This document shows positions 1-9,319 of a stretch of 64,000 bases of DNA, piece after piece. The stretch is from contig CP051246.1 of the NCBI GenBank assembly GCA_017795085.1, positions 3,660,514 to 3,724,513 of the forward strand, read 5' to 3'. The first letter of the stretch is position 1. The number at the start of each line of letters is the position of its first letter. This DNA is from Salegentibacter sp. Its GTDB lineage: Bacteria > Bacteroidota > Bacteroidia > Flavobacteriales > Flavobacteriaceae. The translations under genes and the position numbers were made by a program. The notes beneath the pieces are model-generated. The model saw only the letters and a program-made list of their open reading frames with translations, searched no databases and was not told the DNA's origin.

Positions 1-1262
1 GTCCAGAATTTTTTAAAGTATCTAATCTTATGACCTTTAGAAGCAAAAAACCAAATATACAGGTAACAGGGAATTACAATCCAATAGGCCTTTTGCGGGT
101 TAAACGCATCGGCAAGCCCCCCGTAAACCAATGGTAAAATAGCACCACCGGCCAAAGCCATTATTAAAAAAGATGAACCCATTTTTGTAAATCTACCTAA
201 TCCGTTCAAAGCCAGGGGCCAGATTGCCGGAAAAACCAGGGCATTGGCCAATCCCAGTAAAGATACACATAACACCGAGACAAATCCTTCGGTAAAGATG
301 GCTGCAAGGCCTAAAACTATACCTAAAACTCCCGAAACCTGCATAGCTTTCTCCTGACTGATAAACCTCGGAATGGTTACTGTTCCAATTAAGTAACCCA
401 CGATCATGGAGATTAAAGTGTAGGTGGTAAAAAACTTGGCAACATCCGTGGCGATATTTTGGCCATCGCGGGCGTAACTAATAACCGTATCGCCGGCAAT
501 TACCTCGACACCCACATATAAGAACATCGCTAAAGTTCCCAAAAGTAAATTCGGAAATTGTAAAACACTGGTTTTATTTTTATTGGCCGCGGCTACGGTT
601 TCATCTTCGCTGTCGGTTTCTATTTCCGGCAGGGAAGAATAGTAAATCAATACCGCAAGACCGCAGAGAATTGCGGCCATTACAATATAGGGGGTGATTA
701 CCCTAGCAGAAAGCGCATCGAGTTCGGCAGCTTTTTCTGCGGTATTCATGCCGGTCAGGCTGGCTTCCACCTTGTCCATATTTTTCAGCAAAATCGCACC
801 AAAAATTATGGGAGCCAGTGCTCCCGCCAGTTTATTGCAAATCCCCATAATGCTGATTCGTTTGGCCGCACTTTCAATTGGTCCTAAAATTGTAATATAT
901 GGATTGGCAGCCGATTGTAATAAAGCAAGGCCGGTTCCCTGAACAAATAATCCGAAGAGAAAGAAGGCATAATTTCTAACCAGGGCGGCAGGGATGAAAA
1001 CCAAGGCTCCTATCGCCATAACTACCAGCCCGAGAGACATTCCCTTTTTAAAGCCGGTATTTTTTAAAACCCATGCGGAAGGAATGGCCATCACCAAATA
1101 AGAAATATAGGAAGCAAAGGCAACCAGGTAAGATTGAAAGTTATTGAGTTCATTAGCGATTTTCAGGTAAGGAATAAGTACCGAATTCAACCAGGTAACG
1201 AAGCCAAAAATAAAAAACAATACCCCGATGATTATGATTGGCTTATTATTATTTTTTAACAT
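1..1262 (-). CDS. GluP/NagP-type MFS sugar permease (3' end outside window)
   Basis: The frame opens with ATG at 1260-1262 (MLKNNNKPIII) and stays open to base 3, so about 420 residues are visible and the stop lies beyond the left edge. The protein is strongly hydrophobic with about 12 membrane segments. It has the family signature FGFVTWLNSVLIPYLK near residues 20-34 and an internal NPYI segment (LLQSAANPYITILGP), both typical of the glucose/galactose/GlcNAc permeases related to FucP. It is the last visible gene of the minus-strand PUL 1 operon, about 140 bases after the GH3 gene. It presumably imports across the inner membrane the monosaccharide freed by GH20, GH3 and GH172. The family is clear; the sugar cannot be read from sequence, though the GH20 neighbour makes an N-acetylhexosamine plausible. 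Confidence 0.88.
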   Translation of the reverse strand, partial: MLKNNNKPIIIIGVLFFIFGFVTWLNSVLIPYLKIANELNNFQSYLVAFASYISYLVMAIPSAWVLKNTGFKKGMSLGLVVMAIGALVFIPAALVRNYAFFLFGLFVQGTGLALLQSAANPYITILGPIESAAKRISIMGICNKLAGALAPIIFGAILLKNMDKVEASLTGMNTAEKAAELDALSARVITPYIVMAAILCGLAVLIYYSSLPEIETDSEDETVAAANKNKTSVLQFPNLLLGTLAMFLYVGVEVIAGDTVISYARDGQNIATDVAKFFTTYTLISMIVGYLIGTVTIPRFISQEKAMQVSGVLGIVLGLAAIFTEGFVSVLCVSLLGLANALVFPAIWPLALNGLGRFTKMGSSFLIMALAGGAILPLVYGGLADAFNPQKAYWIVIPCYLYIWFFASKGHKIRYFKKFW

Positions 1263-1399
1263 TAGGCTATAATTTATTAATATTTAATATAAGCATTTGA
1301 AGACCACAGCTTCAATTATTAACTTAACTGTTTGGAAATTTCAATTTTATTTATATCAATAGATTTAAATCTTTTATAAATGATTCATACCTATTGATT

Positions 1400-4009
1400 C
1401 TAATTATGTTTATAATTTAGTCGAATATTGATATTAATTTGCTCATTGACCTCAACGATTTTCTCTTCATAACCAGGAGCAGAAAAAATAAGAGTGTCAT
1501 CAGTAAAAGCTTTGATGGCATATTCGCCATTTTTATCAACTTTTACTCTCTTTCCCATTCTAACAGCCTGAATATTTGCATTAGTAACTGGTGTGGCTTG
1601 TACATCTCTTATTTCTCCTGTGATTACAATACTTTTTTGAGAGACTGTTTTGTTTTTTTCTTTTTCCTTTTGTTTTTCAATAATTTCATTTAAATCTTTA
1701 GCATATTGATTCTTATCTATAATCGTAATATTTTTTTTAAGATGAATATTATCAGAGGCACTACCAATTTGAATTTCGAATTTTCCAGGTTCTACAACTT
1801 TTTTCATTTTTAGATTATATAAGGCAAGTTCGGAAATTGGTAATTTCAATATTACTGTAGCCGTATCTGCAGCTTGAATTGATGGCTTATCAAAAGCTTT
1901 TAACTCTTTTACCGGAGTTACTACAGAGCTTACCAGATCTCTTACATAAAGTTGCACTACTTCTTTTCCTTTTTTTGTCCCTGAATTATGTATTCTAATC
2001 TCTATATCAAGGGTGTCGCTCGGATTAAGTATAGTATCCGAAAATTTTACATTTAAGTATTCAAATGAGGTATAGCTTAGTCCGTGACCAAATGACCATG
2101 CCGGATCGGGACTTGAAAATACATAATCACGTCCTGGTTTACTGGGGCTACCAGGCTGATTATAATATCCTTTATCTGTAGGTAAGTGATTATAATATAC
2201 CGGTAGGTGGCCCACACTTTGAGGAAAGGAAAACGGTAATTTAGCCGACGGATTGGTTTTTCCAAATAGCATTTCAGCTATAGCGTCTCCCCCGCGTTCA
2301 CCACCATACCATTGAACAACAATTGAAGGGATATGTTTTTTTAACCAAGGAATTGCAAAAGGTTTGCCAGTTACCAGAACTACAATCACTGGTTTCCCAA
2401 TTTTATAAATTTCTTTTATCATTTCTTCCTGAACTCCTGTAAGCTCTAAACTAGAAAGATCATAGCCCTCGCCAGAAGTAGCATTGCTATAATCTCTAGC
2501 TAAGGAAGCACTGGCAGAACCGACGAAAATAACACTTACATCGCTTTTTTTTGCAGCTTCAACCGCCTCTTTAAACCCAGTGCGATTATCAGTTATTAAA
2601 TCACTCCCCTTGGCATAATGAATTTGGACATTATCCTTCAATAAGTTTTTCATCCCATCAAGTGGAGTGACCCCATCTCTATTATTGCGGCTCCAGGTAT
2701 AATCACCAAATTGTACTTGATCTGCATTGGGACCTATTACTGCTATAGATGTGAGGTCATCTATAGCAAGTGGTAACAGTCCATCATTTTTAAGCAACAC
2801 TATACTTTCATCAGCAATTTTTCGAGAAAGTTCAACAGCTTCTGAAGTATGAACTTTTCTCTGATAATCTGTAGTATCAGTATAAGGGTTTTCAAATAAA
2901 CCCATTTTAAATTTTGTTCGTAGAACTCTTTTTACTGCTCGGTTAATATAGCTTTCATCCAAATTATCTTTCCTTACCAATTCTTCCAGTTCTTGATAGC
3001 ATGTACTTGATGCTTCAACATCGTTACCTGCAATAAGGGCCTGTTTTGCTGCATCAGCATAACTTTTGGCAGTTCGTTGAAAATCATGCAACATGGCCAC
3101 TGCTCCCCAATCTGAATAAACATATCCATCAAAACCCCATTCTTCCCTAAGAATATCTGTTAATAAAAATTCTGATGAAGAATTTGGAATTTTATTCCAT
3201 GAATTGTATGAAGTCATTACTGCCATTACATCGGTAGATTTTACAACCATTTCATAGGGCTTCAGATAGATTTCTCTCACAGCACGTTCACCACTTTCTA
3301 CAGAGGCCAGATTTAATCCTCCAAGTGGAGCCCCTCCCGGACCATATGGTTTTATCATGGGTGAAATACCATTATCTAAATATCCACGTACCTGGGCAGC
3401 CCCCATTTTGCCTACTAAATAAGGATCTTCACCAAAAGATTCTTCAACTCTTCCCCAACGTAAATCTCTAACTACATCTAAACCTGGTGACAGCGTTTGA
3501 TTCATTCCCTGAGCTTTTAATTCTTTAGAAACGATAGTTGCCATATCATAGGCCAGACCCGGATTAAATGTGCTTCCCATTGCTATAGACTGAGGGAATA
3601 TAGTTGAGCCGTCGTGCACTGAGCCGTGTAATGATTCAGTAACTGTTAAGATAGGTATACCCAATCTTGTTTCTTCTACCATATATTTTTGGATCGTGTT
3701 CATAGCCCTACTTGCATTTGTTCCTGTTAAGGTAAACCCCTCTACACAAGCATAGCTTTTGTTTCCTGCAACGTTTTTAAGCTTGACTTTATCCAGATGC
3801 TGTCCAGAATAAATTTGATGACTATGTATATGACTCAGCTGTGCTATTTTTTCCGCTAGCGACATACGCTCTATTAAATCATTCGTACGTGTCTCTACCG
3901 ATCTTGTAGAATCCTTATATATTGGAATGGCAGGTTCCTGACCATTTTCCTGACCATTTACCACAAGGGTAAACAAAAAAAAGAAATACAAAAAATTAGA
4001 ACATTTCAT
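1400..4009 (-). CDS. GH3 beta-glycosidase with extra C-terminal carboxypeptidase-regulatory-like domain
   Basis: Secreted 869-residue glycoside hydrolase. A signal peptide covers residues 1-19 (FLYFFFLFTLVVNGQ). The GH3 barrel follows, with the nucleophile motif VYSDWGAV (Asp300), then the second alpha/beta domain and a fibronectin-like GH3 C-terminal domain (SYTSFEYLNVKFSD). Residues about 790-869 form an additional module (VITGEIRDVQATPVTNANI) resembling the CarboxypepD_reg-like domain found at SusC N-termini, which is unusual on GH3. The usual Lys-His of the substrate-binding KHF motif reads Lys220-Pro221-Tyr222 (MIKPYGPGGAPLGG). GH3 enzymes remove beta-linked glucose, xylose or related sugars from non-reducing ends. 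It lies between GH172 and the sugar permease. The family is certain; specificity is open because of the altered motif. Confidence 0.92.
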   Translation of the reverse strand: MKCSNFLYFFFLFTLVVNGQENGQEPAIPIYKDSTRSVETRTNDLIERMSLAEKIAQLSHIHSHQIYSGQHLDKVKLKNVAGNKSYACVEGFTLTGTNASRAMNTIQKYMVEETRLGIPILTVTESLHGSVHDGSTIFPQSIAMGSTFNPGLAYDMATIVSKELKAQGMNQTLSPGLDVVRDLRWGRVEESFGEDPYLVGKMGAAQVRGYLDNGISPMIKPYGPGGAPLGGLNLASVESGERAVREIYLKPYEMVVKSTDVMAVMTSYNSWNKIPNSSSEFLLTDILREEWGFDGYVYSDWGAVAMLHDFQRTAKSYADAAKQALIAGNDVEASSTCYQELEELVRKDNLDESYINRAVKRVLRTKFKMGLFENPYTDTTDYQRKVHTSEAVELSRKIADESIVLLKNDGLLPLAIDDLTSIAVIGPNADQVQFGDYTWSRNNRDGVTPLDGMKNLLKDNVQIHYAKGSDLITDNRTGFKEAVEAAKKSDVSVIFVGSASASLARDYSNATSGEGYDLSSLELTGVQEEMIKEIYKIGKPVIVVLVTGKPFAIPWLKKHIPSIVVQWYGGERGGDAIAEMLFGKTNPSAKLPFSFPQSVGHLPVYYNHLPTDKGYYNQPGSPSKPGRDYVFSSPDPAWSFGHGLSYTSFEYLNVKFSDTILNPSDTLDIEIRIHNSGTKKGKEVVQLYVRDLVSSVVTPVKELKAFDKPSIQAADTATVILKLPISELALYNLKMKKVVEPGKFEIQIGSASDNIHLKKNITIIDKNQYAKDLNEIIEKQKEKEKNKTVSQKSIVITGEIRDVQATPVTNANIQAVRMGKRVKVDKNGEYAIKAFTDDTLIFSAPGYEEKIVEVNEQININIRLNYKHN

Positions 4010-4062
4010 AAGATGATTACGTTTATTATATTTAAGTCTTTAATTACATCCATTAATTTGTA

Positions 4063-5229
4063 CTATGGTATTGACTGATGATCAGTATCCCTCATCCGGT
4101 ACCAATCTACCAGCTTTTCCTTAACAGGGAGTTTAAAATGCAATTTTGTCGCCTCGCTTTGATACCAATATGCGGTTGAGGAAAATTTAAATTCCTTAGC
4201 ATAATCTTTAGGGTTGATAAATGCTATTTCCAAATTCTTTTTGAAGTATACTGCATCAGCTTCGTGAAAACGATACATAGAGATCATTGATCTTAAAGGA
4301 TCTTTTAAAGGGACACCATGTAGAGCCCCATTAAACTCCCCATCCCTAAAATACCATCCTCCATTAAAGTAATCTTCTAAGCCTGTTCCAGTAAAAGTTG
4401 GAGATGTCTTATCATCAGTATCAATATAAAAATACTCTGGTGACTCCAAATATCCTAAATAATTCATCTGTTCAGCCTGCATTGATATACAACATCCAAC
4501 AAAATGTCCAATGCCTGAAGTTCTAAGGATCGTCATAGGCTTCTGGCCCGGGTTTGTACCTGAATTATACTGACAATGAAATCTACCAGCATCCTCTGGC
4601 AATTCATCTAAAGCAGTATAATTAGCTCCTAAAAATACTGAAGGAGTTATATCTTCGTGAAAGTTTTCTACTTCTATGCGAATTTTTTCAAAAGGCATTG
4701 GAAAATAACTATAAAATCCTCCACTAGACATTCCAAGATATTTAGATAAGTAATGTTTATATTCACAATGTCCTATACCAAAAAAATCTCCCATTGGAGC
4801 TTCAACAGATGGGTAATCATTACCATCCCAGTAAATCCTTAGAATTAATTTTTTTAGAATAGTAGGATCTACTGGACTTTCGGGAGACCAACTTGTAAAA
4901 AACCACCCATGAAAAGTGGTCCATAATCTTGTTATTATACCAGGTTTATCATAATTAACTAAATCTATTTTTTCTCCCGGCTTAACAGATGGAGCTTTAA
5001 CTTTGGTCTCAAGATCAAAAGTATCAAATTGCCCAGAAACCTGATTTTTGATAGTATAAAGCGCCGAATTGTTTAAAAAAGGTTGTTTTTTATCTAAAAC
5101 TCCAGAACTCATTGATGAACTATAACCAGGAATAGCAAAAGTTGCTAAAGATCCCGCAGTGAATAAGGCTTCACGTCTTCCAATAGGTTTTCCTAATTTA
5201 CTTTTTCCTTTTCTTTTCTTATTTTTCAT
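4063..5229 (-). CDS. GH172 (DUF2961) exo-furanosidase, Tat-type leader
   Basis: The 388-residue protein begins with a basic stretch and RREALFTAGSLATFAIPG, a probable twin-arginine leader. Family motifs are IYWDGNDYPSVEAPMGDFFG (about 132-151), YSYFPMPF and GTGLEDYFNGGWYF (281-294). By comparison with characterised GH172 enzymes, Glu285 in GTGLED is the likely nucleophile and Glu262, about 23 residues upstream, the likely acid/base. Members act on alpha-D-fructofuranose or alpha-D-arabinofuranose linkages. This is a single-domain member, and two relatives occur in PUL 3 (54950-56101 and 56136-58046). It sits between GH20 and GH3 in PUL 1. The family is certain; the substrate is inferred only at the level of an alpha-linked ketofuranose or pentofuranose. 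Confidence 0.9.
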   Translation of the reverse strand: MKNKKRKGKSKLGKPIGRREALFTAGSLATFAIPGYSSSMSSGVLDKKQPFLNNSALYTIKNQVSGQFDTFDLETKVKAPSVKPGEKIDLVNYDKPGIITRLWTTFHGWFFTSWSPESPVDPTILKKLILRIYWDGNDYPSVEAPMGDFFGIGHCEYKHYLSKYLGMSSGGFYSYFPMPFEKIRIEVENFHEDITPSVFLGANYTALDELPEDAGRFHCQYNSGTNPGQKPMTILRTSGIGHFVGCCISMQAEQMNYLGYLESPEYFYIDTDDKTSPTFTGTGLEDYFNGGWYFRDGEFNGALHGVPLKDPLRSMISMYRFHEADAVYFKKNLEIAFINPKDYAKEFKFSSTAYWYQSEATKLHFKLPVKEKLVDWYRMRDTDHQSIP

Positions 5230-5251
5230 AACTTATTTTTATACCAACAAA

Positions 5252-7135
5252 TTAATTTTCGTTTTGTTTTTTACCATCTCGTAAAATTGATCTATTTATA
5301 TATTCTGTACTTATTTTGCTCATACGTTCTCCTTCATTAAAGGTAGCCGCTTTAATAATTACAGGCTTATTTACAGGAAAAGGGTTTAGATACTCCAATT
5401 TTTCAGGAGTAGGTTCAGATCCATCCAGTGTATAATAGATTTGAGGATTATAACTATCAGTTTCAAAAGAAATTGTTGCAGTTTGAGCAGTTGTATCAAC
5501 ATCTACTCTGTGCCTCACATTATAAGCACTTTTAGCATAGTTAATTCCCATATTTTGATAACGTTTATACTGAGTTTCCATCTTCCTTTTAAAATTTTCC
5601 CATTCTTTATTCTCAGATTCTGTCCAAGCGATTTCCGCCAAGGCAGCTGCCCTTGGGAACCCCATATATTCTACATTATCAGGAGAATGAATGAACTCTG
5701 ACCAAATGTTACCTTGTACTCCTTTAATATATTTTGCCTCTTGCGGGGTCAATTCTTCAGGAATAGGTTCATAAGAATACACTCTTTGCAAACTAACAAC
5801 TCTACCATGAGGTATGGCAAAAGGTTCCAAGGTGGGATCTCCCTGATAATAATCAAAATACATATAGGAAGTGGGAGTCATAATTACATTGTGTTTTTGC
5901 TTTGCTGCTGTTATCCCACCTTCTATACCTCTCCAAGACATGACTGCGGCATTTGGTGCTAACCCTCCTTCAAGGATTTCGTCCCATCCAATGATATTTT
6001 TGTTTTTGGTTAATAAAAATTCCTCAATCCGTTTTATAAAATAGCTTTGCAATTCGTGTTCATCATTTAAACCCTCCTCCTCAATGCGCATCTGGCATTT
6101 CTCGCATTGTTCCCAATGCTTTTTTGGAGCTTCATCTCCTCCTATATGTATAATGGGACTGGGAAAAAGCTCTACCACTTCTGAGAGTACATTTTCCAAG
6201 AATTCAAAGGTTTTTTCATTTCCGGCGCAGTAAATATTTTCTTGAATCCCCCATTGAATTGGAATTTCAAAGGGTCCTTCAACACAAGACAACTCGGGAT
6301 AAGCAACGAGGGCAGCCAAAGAATGGCCGGGCATTTCAATTTCAGGGACTACCGTAATGTACCGTTTTTTTGCATAATCCACCACTTCCCGTATTTGCTC
6401 CTTGGAATAATATCCCCCGTGCAGGTTTTCGTCAATACGCCCCCCTGGAGTTACCTGTGTTGCCTGACGCCAGGCACTAGTTTCAGTTAGTTCTGGATAT
6501 TTGTCAATTTTAATACGCCACCCATGGTCTTCGGTTAAATGCCAATGAAACGTATTCATCTTGTGGAAGGCCAAATAGTCAATAAATTTTTTAATAAAAG
6601 GTACTGGATAAAAATAACGGCCAACATCCAACATCATACCTCGCCAAGAATAACGTGGTTTATCTATAATTTTAACTGAAGGTATTATAACTTCAAAATC
6701 TTTTGTAGATTCAAACGTTTTCGTAGGTAGCAATTGGTATATAGTCTGTAACCCATAAAATATCCCGTTCTCTTCTTTGGCTTCTAAAGATACCCTATCT
6801 GGAGTCACAGACAAAGAATAGCCTTCTTCTGATAAAGTATCTCCGGATTGTATTATAAGATTGAAAGCATTTTTTAAAGTTTTAGAGGTTTTTGTAATAT
6901 GCATACTATAGCCGGTTACGGTCTTTATTCGGTACGAAAGCATATCGGCCAAAAGTTCAAGATTTGGGTTTCCAGGTTCAATATTTATTTTGGTATCGGA
7001 ATTTATAGTGAATTCTCCAGTTAGTTCTTCTATATTATTTGGTTGCGGTATAATAGATAATTCACTTTTTGTTTGTGCATAGATGATGGGGTTTATAAAA
7101 ACTATACACAACACCACTACTATTAAATTTTTCAT
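5252..7135 (-). CDS. GH20 beta-N-acetylhexosaminidase
   Basis: Secreted exo-hexosaminidase of 627 residues. The signal peptide ends at about residue 20 (VVLCIVFINPIIYAQ). The GH20b N-terminal domain covers roughly 25-155. The catalytic barrel starts at RYSWRGMMLDVGRYF, with MNTFHWHLTEDHGWRI (193-208) and the catalytic pair Asp334-Glu335 in HIGGDEAPKKHW. A C-terminal chitobiase-type beta-sandwich (IYYTLDGSEPTPEKL) follows at about 540-615. In GH20 the Asp orients the substrate acetamido group as nucleophile and the Glu is acid/base, so the product is GlcNAc or GalNAc. Start choice is supported by the signal peptide. The plus-strand amino-sugar cluster at 17963-25780 could take up GalN-type products; that link is inference. 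Confidence 0.95.
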   Translation of the reverse strand: MKNLIVVVLCIVFINPIIYAQTKSELSIIPQPNNIEELTGEFTINSDTKINIEPGNPNLELLADMLSYRIKTVTGYSMHITKTSKTLKNAFNLIIQSGDTLSEEGYSLSVTPDRVSLEAKEENGIFYGLQTIYQLLPTKTFESTKDFEVIIPSVKIIDKPRYSWRGMMLDVGRYFYPVPFIKKFIDYLAFHKMNTFHWHLTEDHGWRIKIDKYPELTETSAWRQATQVTPGGRIDENLHGGYYSKEQIREVVDYAKKRYITVVPEIEMPGHSLAALVAYPELSCVEGPFEIPIQWGIQENIYCAGNEKTFEFLENVLSEVVELFPSPIIHIGGDEAPKKHWEQCEKCQMRIEEEGLNDEHELQSYFIKRIEEFLLTKNKNIIGWDEILEGGLAPNAAVMSWRGIEGGITAAKQKHNVIMTPTSYMYFDYYQGDPTLEPFAIPHGRVVSLQRVYSYEPIPEELTPQEAKYIKGVQGNIWSEFIHSPDNVEYMGFPRAAALAEIAWTESENKEWENFKRKMETQYKRYQNMGINYAKSAYNVRHRVDVDTTAQTATISFETDSYNPQIYYTLDGSEPTPEKLEYLNPFPVNKPVIIKAATFNEGERMSKISTEYINRSILRDGKKQNEN

Positions 7136-7238
7136 ACTTATTATTTTTATTACTTATAAAAAACCTTGTGCTTTTTTTGATTTGTTAGTTTTAGGAATTT
7201 ATGCGGAACAAAATCCTTAACAATAAGTGTTCGCTGTT

Positions 7239-8603
7239 TCATTTGGAAGAAGGCTTTACTGTAATCTCTTTCACTTTTATAGCTTTTCTTACTTCTCCAT
7301 TTTTGTTCAAATGTTTAAAATCAGAATAAATTACTAAAAAACTATCTGATCCTGTAGCTAGAAGTTCTGTATAACCACAAGAAACAGGATTTTTATCATA
7401 ATTCTTTACGTCTTCAAAGGGCAGTAATTCAAATGGATCGGTCCATTTTTTCCCTTTGTTATCCATTGAAAAACGCAATTGAACACCGGGACGACCAGAG
7501 GATAAAACAATTACGCCATTATCTAATTGGAGCAATCGCGGCATTACCCCTGCACTAGTAAAGATTTCGGGTTCACTCCAGGTTTTACCAAGGTCGGTAG
7601 AACGACTTAAATACATAGGAGCAATTGCCAAATCTTCTGAAGATCGCATTACACAAAGAAAGCTACCGTCTGAAAGTATCTCAAAACCCGGCTCTGTAAA
7701 GCCGAAGCTACGGCGTTCATTCTGAATAGAGTCTGTCTCAAAATATGGCTTGTATGGTATATTACCTTGTATCTTCCAACTACGGCCTTCATTAGTGGAA
7801 CGATAAAAACTAATTCCAAATGGATCTATTTTCCCATTTTCATTTAAATGAATCCCAGGATATTTACCGGCTATGATTGAACCATCGTTTGCAATATTCA
7901 TATCTCCCCACCAAACAATCGGAATCATTCCGAAATCTTTATAACGTAAAGCTTGTGAATCTTTGAGTGTGGCTTGCTCAATTTTCCAGGTTGTATCCTC
8001 CCTTCCAAGGCGCTCAAGGTAAACCCCCTGTAAGACTTTAGGCAATTTGCTAATTTCGTAGAAGACAAACTCTCTTTCATAATTATCTACTTTTGATCCT
8101 ACCGGTTCAGGAAGCTCAAACTCTTCTGCCTTACGGGGTTTAGGAGTATGTGTTTTAATCCTATCTCCACTTGGCAGAAGTAATCCTCCTCCCACCGGAG
8201 GTTGGCTTTCAAAAGAATCCCAGGATTTTCCACCATCGGAAGAAACGGCAAAAGCTAAGCCTTTTCCATAACTTTCCGGGTGATCGATAGCCATGTGCCA
8301 AGTGGCAACCAACTTGTTATCTCGACTACGGTATATAGAAGGAAACTGGAAAAATCCCCACTCTTGCGGCTCATCTGCAAGACTAACAGTATACGGATCT
8401 TTTAGATTTACAGTAAGAACTGATTGGCCATTACGCATATAATTAATTTTCCCGCCTTCAAAGGCTGGTATGCCTATTTTGACATCGTCCTTGGGATTAT
8501 AGCCTTTCTCTTCCCATGTCTTGCAAGGAAGTCCTGTATTATTTGAAGTATTACATCCTAATAATGTAGAAAATAAAAGTAGAACAATTTGATTTTTTTT
8601 CAT
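7239..8603 (-). CDS. Asp-box (sialidase-fold) surface lipoprotein, possible exo-glycosidase
   Basis: A longer frame opens at 8642, but the start at 8603 (MKKNQIVLLLFSTLLGC) gives a proper lipoprotein signal with lipobox LLGC and is preferred. The mature protein contains BNR/Asp-box motifs at three or four places (SSDGGKSW, STNEGRSW, STDLGKTW, and a weaker SMDNKGKKW), so it should fold as a six-bladed beta-propeller of the sialidase superfamily. The fold alone does not make it a sialidase: I do not see a clear FRIP motif near the N-terminus or any sialic-acid catabolic genes in the window. It sits between a small cupin and GH20 in PUL 1, so removal of a capping residue from the same glycan is plausible. 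Fold confident, activity unknown. Confidence 0.8.
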   Translation of the reverse strand: MKKNQIVLLLFSTLLGCNTSNNTGLPCKTWEEKGYNPKDDVKIGIPAFEGGKINYMRNGQSVLTVNLKDPYTVSLADEPQEWGFFQFPSIYRSRDNKLVATWHMAIDHPESYGKGLAFAVSSDGGKSWDSFESQPPVGGGLLLPSGDRIKTHTPKPRKAEEFELPEPVGSKVDNYEREFVFYEISKLPKVLQGVYLERLGREDTTWKIEQATLKDSQALRYKDFGMIPIVWWGDMNIANDGSIIAGKYPGIHLNENGKIDPFGISFYRSTNEGRSWKIQGNIPYKPYFETDSIQNERRSFGFTEPGFEILSDGSFLCVMRSSEDLAIAPMYLSRSTDLGKTWSEPEIFTSAGVMPRLLQLDNGVIVLSSGRPGVQLRFSMDNKGKKWTDPFELLPFEDVKNYDKNPVSCGYTELLATGSDSFLVIYSDFKHLNKNGEVRKAIKVKEITVKPSSK

Positions 8604-8945
8604 AAAAATAGCATTGATATTGTCGGTGTGTTCATTTACCAAAAGAATGAGACAAGTTTAAGGTTAGAAAATTTCATTTTACATTTCACTGTTGCATTAT
8701 ATTTGGAATAATTTCCGTCTTCATATAAATCCCATAACAGACATCCCCTTTACAGTGCTTATTATTAAATCAATCAAACTTATTTGGTCTATTTTAATAT
8801 TATCTGAATTGTTTGAAAAGTTTAAGGCTATATATAGTACTCTTATATGTAGTTCTCTCCTTCAATTTCAAAAACAAAATTATACCAAAAACTCAGGTTA
8901 CATATAGTCACCTATTTTGTTCCTATTTCTAATAATATTTGTTGA
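8604..8945. other. Non-coding spacer inside PUL 1
   Basis: About 340 AT-rich bases separate the small cupin from the Asp-box lipoprotein. I see no credible gene, no strong inverted repeat and no copy of the TTAATCGATTAA operator. The length would allow a secondary promoter for the hydrolase genes downstream (Asp-box protein, GH20, GH172, GH3, permease), but I cannot point to convincing promoter elements. Confidence 0.5.
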
Positions 8946-9314
8946 TTATTTTCTTTCATAATCATCGCTATAGCGTTCGATATCCTTTTGCTCCCATTTA
9001 CCAAAGGCCACTTCCAGTACTCTTACTGGTTGATCTCCTTTGCAACTTAGGCGATGCTTTTCATTGACCGGAATCCAAATTTCATTTCCTGCCTTATACT
9101 TTTTAATTTCCTCTCCTACCTGTATAAGTGCTTCATCATCAATTACAATCCACAACTCAGATCTGCGGCTATGTGATTGAAGACTTAAGCGCTCACCTGG
9201 TCTTACTGTCATAAGGCTTACTGTGCAGTTTTGATTGTTTGCAAACTGCTTAAAAGAACCCCATGGTCTTTCTACATATTCTATCTTTGGTCTATTTGTT
9301 AATTCTTCTTTCAT
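8946..9314 (-). CDS. Cupin related to the C-terminal domain of type II mannose-6-phosphate isomerase
   Basis: A 122-residue single-domain cupin. The opening EYVERPWGSFKQF, then PGERLSLQSHSRRSELWIV and IWIPVNEKHRLSC match the phosphomannose isomerase part of ManC-type bifunctional enzymes. Histidines of the cupin metal site are at QSHSRRSE and EKHRL. It starts six bases after the stop of the large mannose-6-phosphate isomerase gene and is surely co-transcribed with it. A role in isomerising a hexose-6-phosphate, or a related sugar, is likely. Having both a type I and a small type II isomerase side by side suggests either redundancy or a different epimeric substrate. Family assignment good, reaction inferred. 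Confidence 0.82.
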   Translation of the reverse strand: MKEELTNRPKIEYVERPWGSFKQFANNQNCTVSLMTVRPGERLSLQSHSRRSELWIVIDDEALIQVGEEIKKYKAGNEIWIPVNEKHRLSCKGDQPVRVLEVAFGKWEQKDIERYSDDYERK

Positions 9315-9319
9315 CTTTT

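Noticed and set aside
694..942. Short plus-strand frame opposite the GluP-type permease
   Set aside because: It is the antisense shadow of a convincing membrane transporter gene and has no family features; the same applies to the other short frames overlapping large genes throughout the window.
7239..8603. Annotating the Asp-box lipoprotein as a sialidase (GH33)
   Set aside because: Asp boxes define a fold shared by many proteins; I could not see the catalytic Arg triad or any sialic-acid genes.
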